Shown here piece after piece: positions 26,919 to 36,008 of a stretch of DNA of 64,000 nt. Source of the DNA: an uncultured beta proteobacterium (GTDB lineage: Bacteria; Pseudomonadota; Gammaproteobacteria; Burkholderiales; SG8-41); contig CADECM010000012.1 in NCBI GenBank assembly GCA_902825845.1, positions 20,989-84,988 of the forward strand, read 5' to 3'. How positions within the stretch are numbered: position 1 is the stretch's first letter; every line of letters starts with the position of its first letter. The translations under genes and the position numbers were made by a program. The notes under the pieces are model-generated. The model was not told the origin of the DNA and did no database searches. It saw only the letters and a list, made by a program, of their open reading frames with translations.

Positions 26919-28130
26919 TCAGGTGTTTCCCAGAAATGGCGTGACCTTGCGTTTGTAGCCGGTGAGCGCCTCGGTAATGCGGTAGCGCGTCGGAAACGGA
27001 AACGAAATGTGTTTCTGTACCAGCGCATCGCGCACGTATTTTTCGATCGGCATGCCCTGCACCACGCCCATGCCACCGAATAGCTCCATGCCCTGCTCGG
27101 TAAGCCGCTGCACCGCCGATCCCGCAAAAGCCGTCGCCATCCACTCATACGGTTGCCACTCGGCGCTGCCGTCGGCAAACGCTTGCGGATGGTCTTTCGC
27201 CCACGCTGCGGTCCAGATCAGCCGTCGCGCCGCCTCCAGATTGGTCGCCATGTCGGCGATGTACAGGCCCACCGCCTGGTGCTGAATGATGGGCTTGCCG
27301 CCCGACACGCGCTGTTGCGTGTATTGAATCGTCTCTTCCAGCGCCGCGCGGCCGAGACCCAAGGTCAGCGCGGCAATGGTGACATGGGTACCGATATCCG
27401 TGCGTCCCGGCGGATTGGGCGGCAAAATGCGGCCCTTGGGCACGCGCACGCCATCAAAGAAAATTTCCGCATTGTCGCCAACGCGGCGCCCGATTTTCGA
27501 CATCGGGTGGCGCACCAGACCCGGCGAATCGCCTTCGACCAGGAACGGCTTGGGTCCGGCCTCCGTCTGCGCCATCACGACCAGCAGCTTGGCCAGATAA
27601 CCCACGGTCTGAAAATTCTTGGCGCCGTTGATAATCCAGGAACCGTCGGGCTGTTCCACCGCGCGCGTCTTGAAGCGCACGTTGGGCGGCGTCTCAGTGT
27701 AGTAGTCGAAACCCAGATCCGTATCGGGCTCGTGAATGGCGACGGTGGTGAAATACAGATCGTCGCTGACAAATTTCGGCAGGAAGTAATCGCGCTGCGC
27801 CTGCGTCATGCGTGCTTCAAACCAGTCGCGCGCGCGGCGCGCGGTCAGCATGAAATAGTAGGCCGTGCCGATGTCGGCGGCGGCCAGCTCCTCCGCGATC
27901 AGGCACGCCGTAAGATGATCGGATGCGCCGGCGCCGCCATTTTCCTCTTTCAGCGCAAAGGTGCGGAATCCCAACTTGGATCCCTTTTTCAACACCTCCC
28001 ACGGAATACGTTCTTCCCAGTTCGGTTTCTTGTCGAGCTCCAGCGCGATGGGTTTGATCTCGTTCTGTGCAAACTCCCGCGCCAGTTGTTGATACGCCCG
28101 CTGTTCATCGTTCAGTCGTATGTCGAACAT
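26919..28130 (-). CDS. Acyl-CoA dehydrogenase family protein
   Basis: FAD enzyme oxidising an acyl-CoA. The 403-residue protein has the usual three-domain layout: N-terminal helices (RAYQQLAREFAQNEIKP), a middle beta domain (FTTVAIHEPDTDLGF, SWIINGAKNFQTVGY) and C-terminal helices with LFGGMGVVQGMPIEKYVRDA. The Glu used as base in the common YEGTS position is not visible; the segment reads LVQKHISFPFPTR, so the base may be elsewhere or the protein divergent. Overlaps nothing; followed by a convergent gene. Confidence 0.88.
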   Translation of the reverse strand: MFDIRLNDEQRAYQQLAREFAQNEIKPIALELDKKPNWEERIPWEVLKKGSKLGFRTFALKEENGGAGASDHLTACLIAEELAAADIGTAYYFMLTARRARDWFEARMTQAQRDYFLPKFVSDDLYFTTVAIHEPDTDLGFDYYTETPPNVRFKTRAVEQPDGSWIINGAKNFQTVGYLAKLLVVMAQTEAGPKPFLVEGDSPGLVRHPMSKIGRRVGDNAEIFFDGVRVPKGRILPPNPPGRTDIGTHVTIAALTLGLGRAALEETIQYTQQRVSGGKPIIQHQAVGLYIADMATNLEAARRLIWTAAWAKDHPQAFADGSAEWQPYEWMATAFAGSAVQRLTEQGMELFGGMGVVQGMPIEKYVRDALVQKHISFPFPTRYRITEALTGYKRKVTPFLGNT

Positions 28131-28166
28131 GTTTGCCTCGCGTGGTGTTGCCGGTGGTGCGCCCTG

Positions 28167-29276
28167 TCAGATGAACAGCGTCAGCACCCCCGTGTAGCCG
28201 TATAGACGGTTGTGCGAGATTTCGCCATTGCAGAAAAAGCCCACCAGCGGAATGTCGCCAAACACATCCTTGATCATCTTCAGTTCGCCCTTGCCCTTGC
28301 CGAACAGCGCTTCGCCGCGACCCAGGCACGAGTAATACACGCCGGCCTTGGGGCGGCTGTACAAGCCCTGCTGGATACTTTCCAGCATGCGCGCCATGTC
28401 GTCGCGCGCGGTCCTCGCATCGCGGCGGCAGAACATCAGGCTGTCGCCTTTTTTCAGATAGTCGCCGATGGCGATGAGTTTGCTCTGCGTGTCGATGCCA
28501 ACCAGGTTTCGCGCAAGGTAGTCACCGGTGTCACTGCCGGGAACGGAGATGCCGGCGAAGATATGTCCGCCAACGCGGTTCAGGTCGCCGGCGAGTTTTT
28601 CGCCGATGTCTTCAAGGAAAACATCAAACGCCGGCTTGCCATCGAGGCTGATCAGCACATTGCGCTGGCAACCGGTCACCGCGCGCGTGGGGCCGATGGG
28701 CGAACACCCCTGCGTGAGGCGCGTGGCGATGATCACGTTGTCCGAAAATGCCACGCCTGAAATGCCTTCTTCGGCCACGCTGTCGGCCAGTTGCCGGTTG
28801 CGATTGCGCGCACTCACCAGACCGCCAACCAGAAAACCGCTTTCCACGCGTTTGGCGAGCGCCGCGACCACCTTGTCGATCTTCTCGGTTCCCGGGTCGG
28901 CGTGCACGATGGCAAAGTTCGGCGCGGCACCGCCGCATTCCAGCGCAATCTTTGCCGCGTCCTTGTCGGTGGCGACACCGGAAAAAACCCGAAAACTGTC
29001 CGCGTCAAAATCTCCGATCATGGCGGCGATTGCGGGCTGGTCGATATATTCCGTGCCGCTGGCACAAACACCGATGCCCGTCGACCCCACCCAATGTTCG
29101 ATGCCGGTACGCTCGCGAAACAACTGCACGATGGCTTCATAGTGATCGCCAATCAGGTCGGTCACATACAAAAACCCCAGCGTTCCGGCGCCACTGCCCA
29201 ATTGGCGCAGACAATCCTCGGCGGCTGCCCGCCAATCCGCCGCAGCTGCCTGTCCCGCACGAAAGTCACTCATCAT
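28167..29276 (-). CDS. FIST-domain sensory protein
   Basis: FIST domains are thought to sense small ligands such as amino acids in signal-transduction proteins. The 369-residue protein covers the FIST N domain (about 10-210; GFLYVTDLIGDHYEAIV, HWVGSTGIGV, GGLVSARNRNRQLAD) and the FIST C domain (about 220-369; LRIGDYLKKGDSLMF-like IGDYLKKGDSLMFCRRD, AGVYYSCLGRG, IPLVGFFCNGEIS). No output domain. ATG at 29276 follows GAGG. It is divergent from the receiver/Hpt pair. Confidence 0.88.
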   Translation of the reverse strand: MMSDFRAGQAAAADWRAAAEDCLRQLGSGAGTLGFLYVTDLIGDHYEAIVQLFRERTGIEHWVGSTGIGVCASGTEYIDQPAIAAMIGDFDADSFRVFSGVATDKDAAKIALECGGAAPNFAIVHADPGTEKIDKVVAALAKRVESGFLVGGLVSARNRNRQLADSVAEEGISGVAFSDNVIIATRLTQGCSPIGPTRAVTGCQRNVLISLDGKPAFDVFLEDIGEKLAGDLNRVGGHIFAGISVPGSDTGDYLARNLVGIDTQSKLIAIGDYLKKGDSLMFCRRDARTARDDMARMLESIQQGLYSRPKAGVYYSCLGRGEALFGKGKGELKMIKDVFGDIPLVGFFCNGEISHNRLYGYTGVLTLFI

Positions 29277-29596
29277 TGGCCTCAATTTGCATCTGCTTCA
29301 CGCGCCGCAGATTATTCATAATTTATTGATTTTAAACAACTTTTTTAAGGATCGACCGAACGTCGTGCCACGCCAATGCGTTGCGCATTCGCCACAACCG
29401 TGAATTGGTGCACGGATTGCCCGCAGTCACCATGGTTTTTTTCATTTAGAATCAACAACACGACCCAGGCAACCTAAAGTTTTTTGTGAGGAATCCGCTC
29501 AGCGCGGATTCTCGATAATCCGGAGCGCCTTGCCTTTATGCGCCTTCCGAATTCCGGCAAAAGATACCACCTTATCATCCAACGAGTGGTGCAACT
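29277..29596. other. Intergenic region between FIST and receiver genes
   Basis: 320 bp with no credible reading frame. It holds an AT-rich dispersed motif (29319-29333), a stretch of low GC, and a perfect inverted repeat GAATCCGC-TCAGC-GCGGATTC at 29491-29511 of unknown role. Promoters for both divergent units should lie here but were not assigned. Confidence 0.6.
29319..29333 (-). repeat. AT-rich dispersed motif, copy 5
   Basis: Minus-strand AAAATCAATAAATTA, close to the copy at 34342; lies about 45 bp before the FIST start codon. Confidence 0.4.
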
Positions 29597-30010
29597 TTGA
29601 CTGATCCCGTGCCCCGTCCTGCCGGCCCCGCGCCCAAGCGCGTGCTGGTGGTCGACGACAGTGAAACCATACGCCGCAGCGCCGAGATATTCTTGCGCCT
29701 GACCGGACTCGAGGTCATCCTCTCGCCCGACGGATTCGATGCCCTGTCGAAGATGGTCGACTTCAGCCCCAATCTGGTGCTGGTGGACGTGATGATGCCC
29801 AAGCTCGACGGCTACCAGTTCTGCCAGATCGTCAAGCAGCATCCGGCGTTTGAGCATATTCCGGTGATCATGCTGTCGAGCAAGGATGGCGTATTCGACC
29901 GCGCGCGCGGGCGTATTGCCGGTTCCGACGAGTATTTGACAAAACCGTTCACCCGCGATGGACTGCTTGGCGCGGTCAATGCGCACCTGAAACCGGCGGG
30001 CGCCGCATGA
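29597..30010 (+). CDS. Single-domain response regulator (PilG-like receiver)
   Basis: A 137-residue stand-alone receiver domain: acidic pair in VLVVDDSETIRRSAEIF near residue 20, phosphoacceptor Asp in LVLVDVMMPKLDGYQF near residue 63, and Lys in YLTKPFT. It resembles PilG of the twitching-motility Chp system. The likely start is TTG at 29597; no ATG precedes the domain. It overlaps the next gene by four bases (ATGA), so the two are coupled. It has no output domain. Confidence 0.88.
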   Translation: MTDPVPRPAGPAPKRVLVVDDSETIRRSAEIFLRLTGLEVILSPDGFDALSKMVDFSPNLVLVDVMMPKLDGYQFCQIVKQHPAFEHIPVIMLSSKDGVFDRARGRIAGSDEYLTKPFTRDGLLGAVNAHLKPAGAA

Positions 30011-32646
30011 GCGAGCGTAACGACCTTCTGATGCTGGTGCGCCAGCAGATCGAAAACAGTCTCAACCAGATTGCCGGGATTGCAACCCGGCACCTGACCA
30101 CCCCCAATAATGCCGCACTGGCGCCCTGCGTGATGCTCGCACACCAGGTCTGCGGCGCGCTGCGCATGGTGCAACTGCCGGGGGCCGGGCGCTTTGCCGC
30201 CGAAATCGAAACCGCGCTCAAGACCTCGCTGCGCGGCACGCCGGCTGACGCCGGCGAAGTGCGCGTTGTCGAACGTGCCGCTGTCGTGCTGCGCGACTTC
30301 GTTAACGATGTGGCCGGCGGCGGGCACTATGTTCCGTTACGGCTGTTTCCGGAATACCGCGACCTGGCGCGGGTCGGTGGCAATGCCACAGCCTCCGAAA
30401 AGGATCTGTTTTTTCCCCAGGTACGCGATGCCGCACCGGCACATGACAATCCGCGGCCGATTTCGGCCGCGGTACTGCCCGTGCTGGTCAAGGATTTGCG
30501 CTCGCGCTTTCAGCGCGGACTGCTGGCCTGGCTCAAGGACGGCACCAAAGCGGACGGCCCCGCGCAGATGCGCACCGTGCTTGAACATCTGCACCAGATC
30601 GCCGCGCAGATCCCCGAACCGCGCGGCCTCTGGTGGGCCGCCACCCTGTTGATGGATGGCGTCATTGAACTCATGCCCGATGCGCGGGCCGCCGAATGGA
30701 TTACCCGCGTCAAGCCGGTGTGCAGCCGCGTGGACTTCCTGCTGCGCGATCTGGCGGCCAATGCGAAGATCGATGCGGCGCCCGCGCAACGCGACGTGTA
30801 TTACGCCATCGCCAGTTGCCGGGTACCGACGCCGCGGCTGCGTGAGGTACAACGTCTGCTGCAACTCGAGGACCTGATTCCCCAAGCCGCGGCCATCTCC
30901 GCGGGTGGCGAGACCCGGGCGCAGCAGCCGCTGCTCGATGAGGCGCGCGCACGGCTCGAAAATATCAAGGACGTGTGGACCGAATACAGCGCCGGCGAAC
31001 CCAATCGCCTCGCGCGGTTTCGCGAACTGCTGGCGCCGCTGACGCAAAAGGCGCGCGAACTCGGCAACCTGCCGCTGCTGCACTTATTGCTCGCCGTCAA
31101 TCAGTCGACCGCGACGTTACCCGACCCCTACCCGCTCGACGGACAGGTCATGTCGCTGGAAATGGCTGCGGCGCTGCTGATGGCAGAGAGCATTCTCACG
31201 CACTACAACGACCTGCCCGGCGATCTCGAACAACAGGTCGAATTGATGAAGGGCTGGCTCGCGGATGCCGTGGCGGGCAAGATTGGCACGGCATCGCCGC
31301 CGGGGCTGCGCGCCGACATCGTGCAAAAAGCCAACGATGAAAAACTGCGCATTGCCACCGCGCGCGAGATTCTGAAGAACCTGCAGCAGGTCGAACGCGC
31401 TGTCGACGCCTACGCCAGCGATCCGTCGCAACGCGACACGCTGGCGCCGCTGGTTCCCCTGCTGCGTCAGGTGCAGGGCGTGTTCGAAGTGTCAGACCAG
31501 AAGCGTGCCGCCCGGGTTGCGCTCGCCTGCCAGCGCCTGGTCGAACGTTGCGCCAGGGCAGCACCCGGCGAGTCGGCGCGCGACATCGAATGGCTCGCCG
31601 AGGCGCTGGGCAGCCTCGGTTTTTATCTGGATCCCTGCCTGCACGGCAAGGCGCCGGCCGAACGCGCGATCAATCTCTATTTTGCGCGCCATGAACATGA
31701 GGCGGATCTGGAAGCGTTGCTCGGTGTAACACAACCCATCAGCGCGCCCAGTGTCGACGACGCCGTCACACCGCCACCGCCCACCGCGGCCGGGCAACCC
31801 GGTGCCGACCGTGAAATGCTTGAAGTCTTCCTCCAGGAAGCCAACGACGTGCTGGCGACCATGGAATCCAACATCGCGCAGGCGCGCAAGGGCGAGTCCG
31901 ATCACGACACACTGATCAACGTGCGGCGCGGTTTTCACACCCTCAAAGGCAGTTCACGCATGGTCGGGCTGGGCGCCTACGGCGAATGCGCGTGGGAACT
32001 GGAACAGGTGATGAACCACTGGCTCGCCCAGGCGCGCGGCAGCACCGCGCAACTGCTGGATCTGGCGAGTGATGCGCGCGCGCTGCTTGCAGAATGGGCG
32101 CATGCCCTGCAGGGCGAAGCCGCGCCGGCGATCGATACGTCCGACATCGTCCAGCGCTGCAAGGCATTGCGCAGTGCGGCGCCGGTGGCCGCACCACCGC
32201 AATCCACGGCGACGCCGGCACAACCCAAGTCCCAGGCCGACGCCGTGACTGCGACAGCGACCGCCATGTCCGCGGCCGCGCGCACGCAAGTCAACATTCA
32301 TGATTTGGACACACAAATTGTGCCTGCCACGGGCGACGCACACGGCGCCACGCCAGCAACACCGCCTTTGACAACCAGCGACAGTGGACCGATATCGCCA
32401 ATATCGATGGATACCATACCGATGCCGGCGGCGCCGCGCGCGGCGCCCGGTTTCGAGCAGACGCTGGCGGATCTGGGCGACCGGTTATCCTGGATCGTCG
32501 GCTTGGTTGAGGAAATTCAGCAACAACCCCACAGTGCAGCCAATCCGCGCTTCACCGAGCTTGCCGGAACGATGGCCGAGAGCGTGAACGAAGCGCGTGA
32601 TCTGCACCGCACGCTGTGCGAGCAGCTTGCCGCCCGCAAGTCCTAG
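30007..32646 (+). CDS. Hpt-domain protein resembling the N-terminal part of ChpA, without kinase domain
   Basis: An 879-residue protein. Most of it is helical sequence like the N-terminal repeats of ChpA-type chemotaxis kinases; a single clear Hpt domain holds the phosphoacceptor His644 in RRGFHTLKGSSRMVGLGAYGECAWELE. After it comes a low-complexity Pro/Ala/Thr region (about 715-805) and a short helical tail. No dimerisation, HATPase or CheW-like domain is present before the stop, and none follows downstream. With the upstream receiver it forms a phosphotransfer pair lacking a local kinase. Confidence 0.82.
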   Translation: MSERNDLLMLVRQQIENSLNQIAGIATRHLTTPNNAALAPCVMLAHQVCGALRMVQLPGAGRFAAEIETALKTSLRGTPADAGEVRVVERAAVVLRDFVNDVAGGGHYVPLRLFPEYRDLARVGGNATASEKDLFFPQVRDAAPAHDNPRPISAAVLPVLVKDLRSRFQRGLLAWLKDGTKADGPAQMRTVLEHLHQIAAQIPEPRGLWWAATLLMDGVIELMPDARAAEWITRVKPVCSRVDFLLRDLAANAKIDAAPAQRDVYYAIASCRVPTPRLREVQRLLQLEDLIPQAAAISAGGETRAQQPLLDEARARLENIKDVWTEYSAGEPNRLARFRELLAPLTQKARELGNLPLLHLLLAVNQSTATLPDPYPLDGQVMSLEMAAALLMAESILTHYNDLPGDLEQQVELMKGWLADAVAGKIGTASPPGLRADIVQKANDEKLRIATAREILKNLQQVERAVDAYASDPSQRDTLAPLVPLLRQVQGVFEVSDQKRAARVALACQRLVERCARAAPGESARDIEWLAEALGSLGFYLDPCLHGKAPAERAINLYFARHEHEADLEALLGVTQPISAPSVDDAVTPPPPTAAGQPGADREMLEVFLQEANDVLATMESNIAQARKGESDHDTLINVRRGFHTLKGSSRMVGLGAYGECAWELEQVMNHWLAQARGSTAQLLDLASDARALLAEWAHALQGEAAPAIDTSDIVQRCKALRSAAPVAAPPQSTATPAQPKSQADAVTATATAMSAAARTQVNIHDLDTQIVPATGDAHGATPATPPLTTSDSGPISPISMDTIPMPAAPRAAPGFEQTLADLGDRLSWIVGLVEEIQQQPHSAANPRFTELAGTMAESVNEARDLHRTLCEQLAARKS

Positions 32647-32688
32647 CAGCAACCGCGGCAGGTGTCGCGGCGGCGATTCACCAACCAG

Positions 32689-33255
32689 TTAGTGCCCCTT
32701 GCCCACCGGCGGATGCGTCAACCGTTCGGTATACGCAATGGCCACGGCGGACAGTACAAACGTCAGGTGAATAACCGTCTGTGCGGTCAGGGTTTTCACG
32801 TCATACTGCGCCGCATTGATGAAAGTCTTCAGCAGGTGAATCGACGAAATGCCGATGATCGCCGTTGCCAGCTTGACCTTGAGCACGCCGGCATTGACGT
32901 GCGACAGCCATTCCGGCTGATCGGGATGATCCTGCAGATCGAGCCGCGACACGAAAGTCTCCCAACCGCCGACGATCACCATCACCAGCAGATTGGAAAT
33001 CATCACCACATCGATCAAACCCAGCACAATCAGCATGATGTCGTTCTCGGAGATGTTGCTAACCGACATCTTTTGCACCAGACCGACCAACTCGTGCCAG
33101 AACTGCCATACATACAGCGCCTGCGCAACCACCAGGCCGATATACAGCGGCGCCTGCAGCCAGCGGCTCATGAATATCCAGCGCGGCAGAGGACGCAGCA
33201 GATCGCCTTTTCGTCGTCCGACTGCCTTGTTTGACAGAATTATTTTTTCGCTCAT
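32689..33255 (-). CDS. UPF0114/YqhA-family membrane protein
   Basis: A 188-residue inner-membrane protein with about four helices, matching the YqhA family ([69 protein letters not shown]). Function unknown in the family. ATG at 33255 begins [12 protein letters not shown]. Confidence 0.88.
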   Translation of the reverse strand: MSEKIILSNKAVGRRKGDLLRPLPRWIFMSRWLQAPLYIGLVVAQALYVWQFWHELVGLVQKMSVSNISENDIMLIVLGLIDVVMISNLLVMVIVGGWETFVSRLDLQDHPDQPEWLSHVNAGVLKVKLATAIIGISSIHLLKTFINAAQYDVKTLTAQTVIHLTFVLSAVAIAYTERLTHPPVGKGH

Positions 33256-33342
33256 TCCATTCGCCGCTGGTAATTTCCCGTACGCCCGGGCAGGCAAAAC
33301 GCGCTATTCTCTACACTTTCAAAAATATTGCAAGTGAATACG

Positions 33343-34332
33343 ATGTCCCTGCGCGCCCTGTTGTTTTTGTTGCCGATTTTCGCGTCCGCTACCGGGGCAG
33401 CCGCGCAAACGGCCACACCGTCAACACCGTCAACACCGTCATGGCCGGTCAAGCCGCTGCGCATCGTCTCGCCGTTTTCACCTGGCGGCGGCAACGATAC
33501 GCTGTCGCGCATTCTGGCGGCCGCGCTCACGCCACGGCTGGGACAGCAAGTGATGGTGGAGAACCGCCCCGGCGCCAATACCATTGTCGGCACCGAAGCC
33601 GTTGTCAAATCGCCGCCCGACGGTTACACACTGATCTTGCTGCCGAACGCCATTACCATCAACCCCCATCTGTATCGCAAGCTGCCGTTCGATGTCGTGC
33701 GCGACTTGTCGCCCGTAACACGCATCGGCACCAGTTCGCCGATACTCACGATTCATCCGACATTGCCGGTGCGCACGGTCAAAGAATTGCTGACGCTGGC
33801 GCGCGCAAAGCCCAATGAACTCACCAACGGCTCATCGGGCAATGGGTCGATCGGCCACCTTGCCGGCGCGTTGTTGGGCTCGATGACCGGCATATCGCTG
33901 AACCATGTGCCGTACAAGGGTACTGCCCTGGCCATCACCGACCTGATCGGCGGACAGATCGTCATGTCGTTCGCCTCATCGCTCACCGTGGTACCGCACA
34001 TCCGCGTCGGACGCTTGCGCGCGGTGGCGGTCACCGGTTCGCAGCGTTCGCCGGCATTGCCCCAGGTGCCGACGATTGCGGAAACCGTACCTGGATTTTC
34101 TGCTGAATTGTGGTACGCGTTATTCGCGCCAGCGCACACACCTGCCGGCATCATTAACCGGATAAATCGCGAGGTCAGTGCGATACTTGCCCAGCCCGAC
34201 ATCAAGGCAAAACTCACCGATCAGGGCGTCGACGCAAAAACCAATACGCCCGAGGAACTGGCGAAACTGGTCGCGGCGGAGCTGGACAAATGGGGCAAGG
34301 TCGTGATCATGACCGGCGCAAAAATAAACTAA
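33343..34332 (+). CDS. Bug/TctC-family periplasmic solute-binding receptor
   Basis: A 329-residue exported receptor: signal peptide ending GAAAQ, PVKPLRIVSPFSPGGGND, the ENRPGANTIVG loop, PPDGYTLILL, and C-terminal LDKWGKVVIMTGA. A nine-base tandem repeat (three copies of CAACACCGT, about 33413-33440) codes for Thr-Pro-Ser repeats just after the signal peptide. It is followed by another Bug gene 23 bp on, so the pair is likely cotranscribed. No TctA/TctB nearby. ATG at 33343; a TTG further up is weaker. Confidence 0.92.
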   Translation: MSLRALLFLLPIFASATGAAAQTATPSTPSTPSWPVKPLRIVSPFSPGGGNDTLSRILAAALTPRLGQQVMVENRPGANTIVGTEAVVKSPPDGYTLILLPNAITINPHLYRKLPFDVVRDLSPVTRIGTSSPILTIHPTLPVRTVKELLTLARAKPNELTNGSSGNGSIGHLAGALLGSMTGISLNHVPYKGTALAITDLIGGQIVMSFASSLTVVPHIRVGRLRAVAVTGSQRSPALPQVPTIAETVPGFSAELWYALFAPAHTPAGIINRINREVSAILAQPDIKAKLTDQGVDAKTNTPEELAKLVAAELDKWGKVVIMTGAKIN

Positions 34333-34341
34333 TAATTATTT

Positions 34342-34356
34342 AAAATCAATAACTTA
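34342..34356 (+). repeat. AT-rich dispersed motif, copy 6
   Basis: AAAATCAATAACTTA, ending in the A of the next gene's ATG, the same placement as at nusB. It fills most of the spacer between two Bug genes. Confidence 0.5.
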
Positions 34357-35312
34357 TGAAGTTTCCCGCACTACTCCTGATGGCAGCGGCCTGCGCCTCG
34401 CCGCCATGCACTGCCGACACCTTCCCCACACGCCCGATACGCCTTATCGTGCCCTACGGCGCAGGCGGCAACGCAGACATACTCGCCCGCATCGTTGGTG
34501 GACGCCTGGCGCTGGTGCTGGGCCAACCGGTGATTATCGACAATCGCCCCGGTGCAAGTGGCATGCTCGGCTCCGAACTGGCTGCACGATCAGCGCCGGA
34601 CGGACACACGCTTTTGTGGGTCGCCAATGGCCACGCCACCAACCCGGTCTTCATGGCGAAAATGGCGTTTGATCCGTTGCAAGATCTGGCTCCGGTAACC
34701 CTCACCAGTTCAACGCCGATGCTGCTGGTGGTATCCAACAGTCTGCCAGCGGACAACATGAAAGCACTGATTGCCTACGCCAAATCGCGACCCGGTCAGA
34801 TCAATTATGCGACTTCAGGTAATGGCTCGCCCAACAATCTCGCCGGCGAACTGCTGAACATGATGGCCGGCATTTCGCTGACCCACGTCGCCTACAAGAC
34901 CACGCCGCAAGCCACCACCGACGTCATCGCCGGCCACATGCACTCGGCGATGGCGAGCCTTACTTCCGTGTTGCCGCACGTGCGCGCGGGCAAACTCAAA
35001 GCGCTAGGCACCAGCGGGCCGCAGCGATCCAGGCTTGCGCCCGACGTTCCCGCCATCAGCGAAACCGTGACAGGCTATCAGGCCCACATCTGGAACGGCC
35101 TGATCGTTCCGGGGGCAACGCCACGCCCGCTGATCGGGCGTCTGAATCAGGTCGTGGTTCAGCAGCTCACGCTGCCGGAAACACAAAACCGTTTCACCAC
35201 CCTGGGTGCCGAGGTGATGACCAGCACGCCACAGGCATTCGACGCATTCATCCGCGCCGAAATGGCCAAGTGGGCGAAAGTGATCAAAGCCGCCGGCTTG
35301 CGAACGAATTAG
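34356..35312 (+). CDS. Bug/TctC-family periplasmic solute-binding receptor
   Basis: A 318-residue receptor with signal peptide (LLMAAACASPPCTAD), TRPIRLIVPYGAGGNADILAR, DNRPGASGMLG, APDGHTLLW and C-terminal MAKWAKVIKAAG. It is the second of two adjacent Bug genes. Its end overlaps the convergent tag gene by four bases. The ligand cannot be inferred. Confidence 0.92.
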   Translation: MKFPALLLMAAACASPPCTADTFPTRPIRLIVPYGAGGNADILARIVGGRLALVLGQPVIIDNRPGASGMLGSELAARSAPDGHTLLWVANGHATNPVFMAKMAFDPLQDLAPVTLTSSTPMLLVVSNSLPADNMKALIAYAKSRPGQINYATSGNGSPNNLAGELLNMMAGISLTHVAYKTTPQATTDVIAGHMHSAMASLTSVLPHVRAGKLKALGTSGPQRSRLAPDVPAISETVTGYQAHIWNGLIVPGATPRPLIGRLNQVVVQQLTLPETQNRFTTLGAEVMTSTPQAFDAFIRAEMAKWAKVIKAAGLRTN

Positions 35313-35881
35313 GCGGCGCCTGCAGTGGCCTTGTGCCTGAAGCAGGACACCAGGTGATCGTTCACCATCCCCGTCGCCTGCATGTAGGCATAGCAAATCG
35401 TGGTGCCGACAAACTTGAAGCCGCGCGCCTTGAGGTCCTTGCTCATGGCATCCGATTGCGCGGTTGAGGACGGAACCTCGGCCGCGCTGCGCCATTTATT
35501 TCGCACGGATTTGCCGCCGGTAAACTGCCAGATATACGCGTCGAAGCTGCCATGCCGGGCCTGCAGCGCCAGAAAACACCTGGCGTTGACGACCGTCGAC
35601 TCGATCTTCAGCCGGTTGCGCACAATGCCGGCATTGTTCATGAGCGAACCAATCTTCCTGCCATCAAAGCGGGCAATGCTTTCGGCATCAAAGTCAGCAA
35701 ACGCGGCACGATAGTTTTCGCGCTTCTTCAGCACGGTGTCCCAGCTCAGGCCTGCCTGCGCGCCCTCCAGAATCAGAAACTCGAACAACTTGCGATCGTC
35801 GTGCAGCGGCACACCCCATTCCGTGTCATGGTAATTCATTTGTTGCGTATTGGATTCGCTCCAGGGACAACGTTTGGTCAT
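35309..35881 (-). CDS. tag: 3-methyladenine DNA glycosylase I
   Basis: Base-excision repair glycosylase removing 3-methyladenine. The 190-residue protein follows E. coli Tag closely: MTKRCPWSES with the zinc Cys, YHDTEWGVP with a zinc His, LEGAQAGLSWDTVLKKRENYR with the catalytic-site Glu, GFKFVGTTICYAYMQATG, and zinc ligands in NDHLVSC. ATG at 35881 follows AGAGGTG. The frame is open further upstream but without homology. Confidence 0.95.
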   Translation of the reverse strand: MTKRCPWSESNTQQMNYHDTEWGVPLHDDRKLFEFLILEGAQAGLSWDTVLKKRENYRAAFADFDAESIARFDGRKIGSLMNNAGIVRNRLKIESTVVNARCFLALQARHGSFDAYIWQFTGGKSVRNKWRSAAEVPSSTAQSDAMSKDLKARGFKFVGTTICYAYMQATGMVNDHLVSCFRHKATAGAA

Positions 35882-36008
35882 CGGGACACCTCTGCCGCAT
35901 TGCGGTAATCGCACCGGCGCATAGTGTGCCATAGCCCCAACGCCGGGCGTAGAATAGCCATTCGGCCAGTTGCAACAGGCATCACCCCACTTTCTCCCGA
36001 GTGAACCC

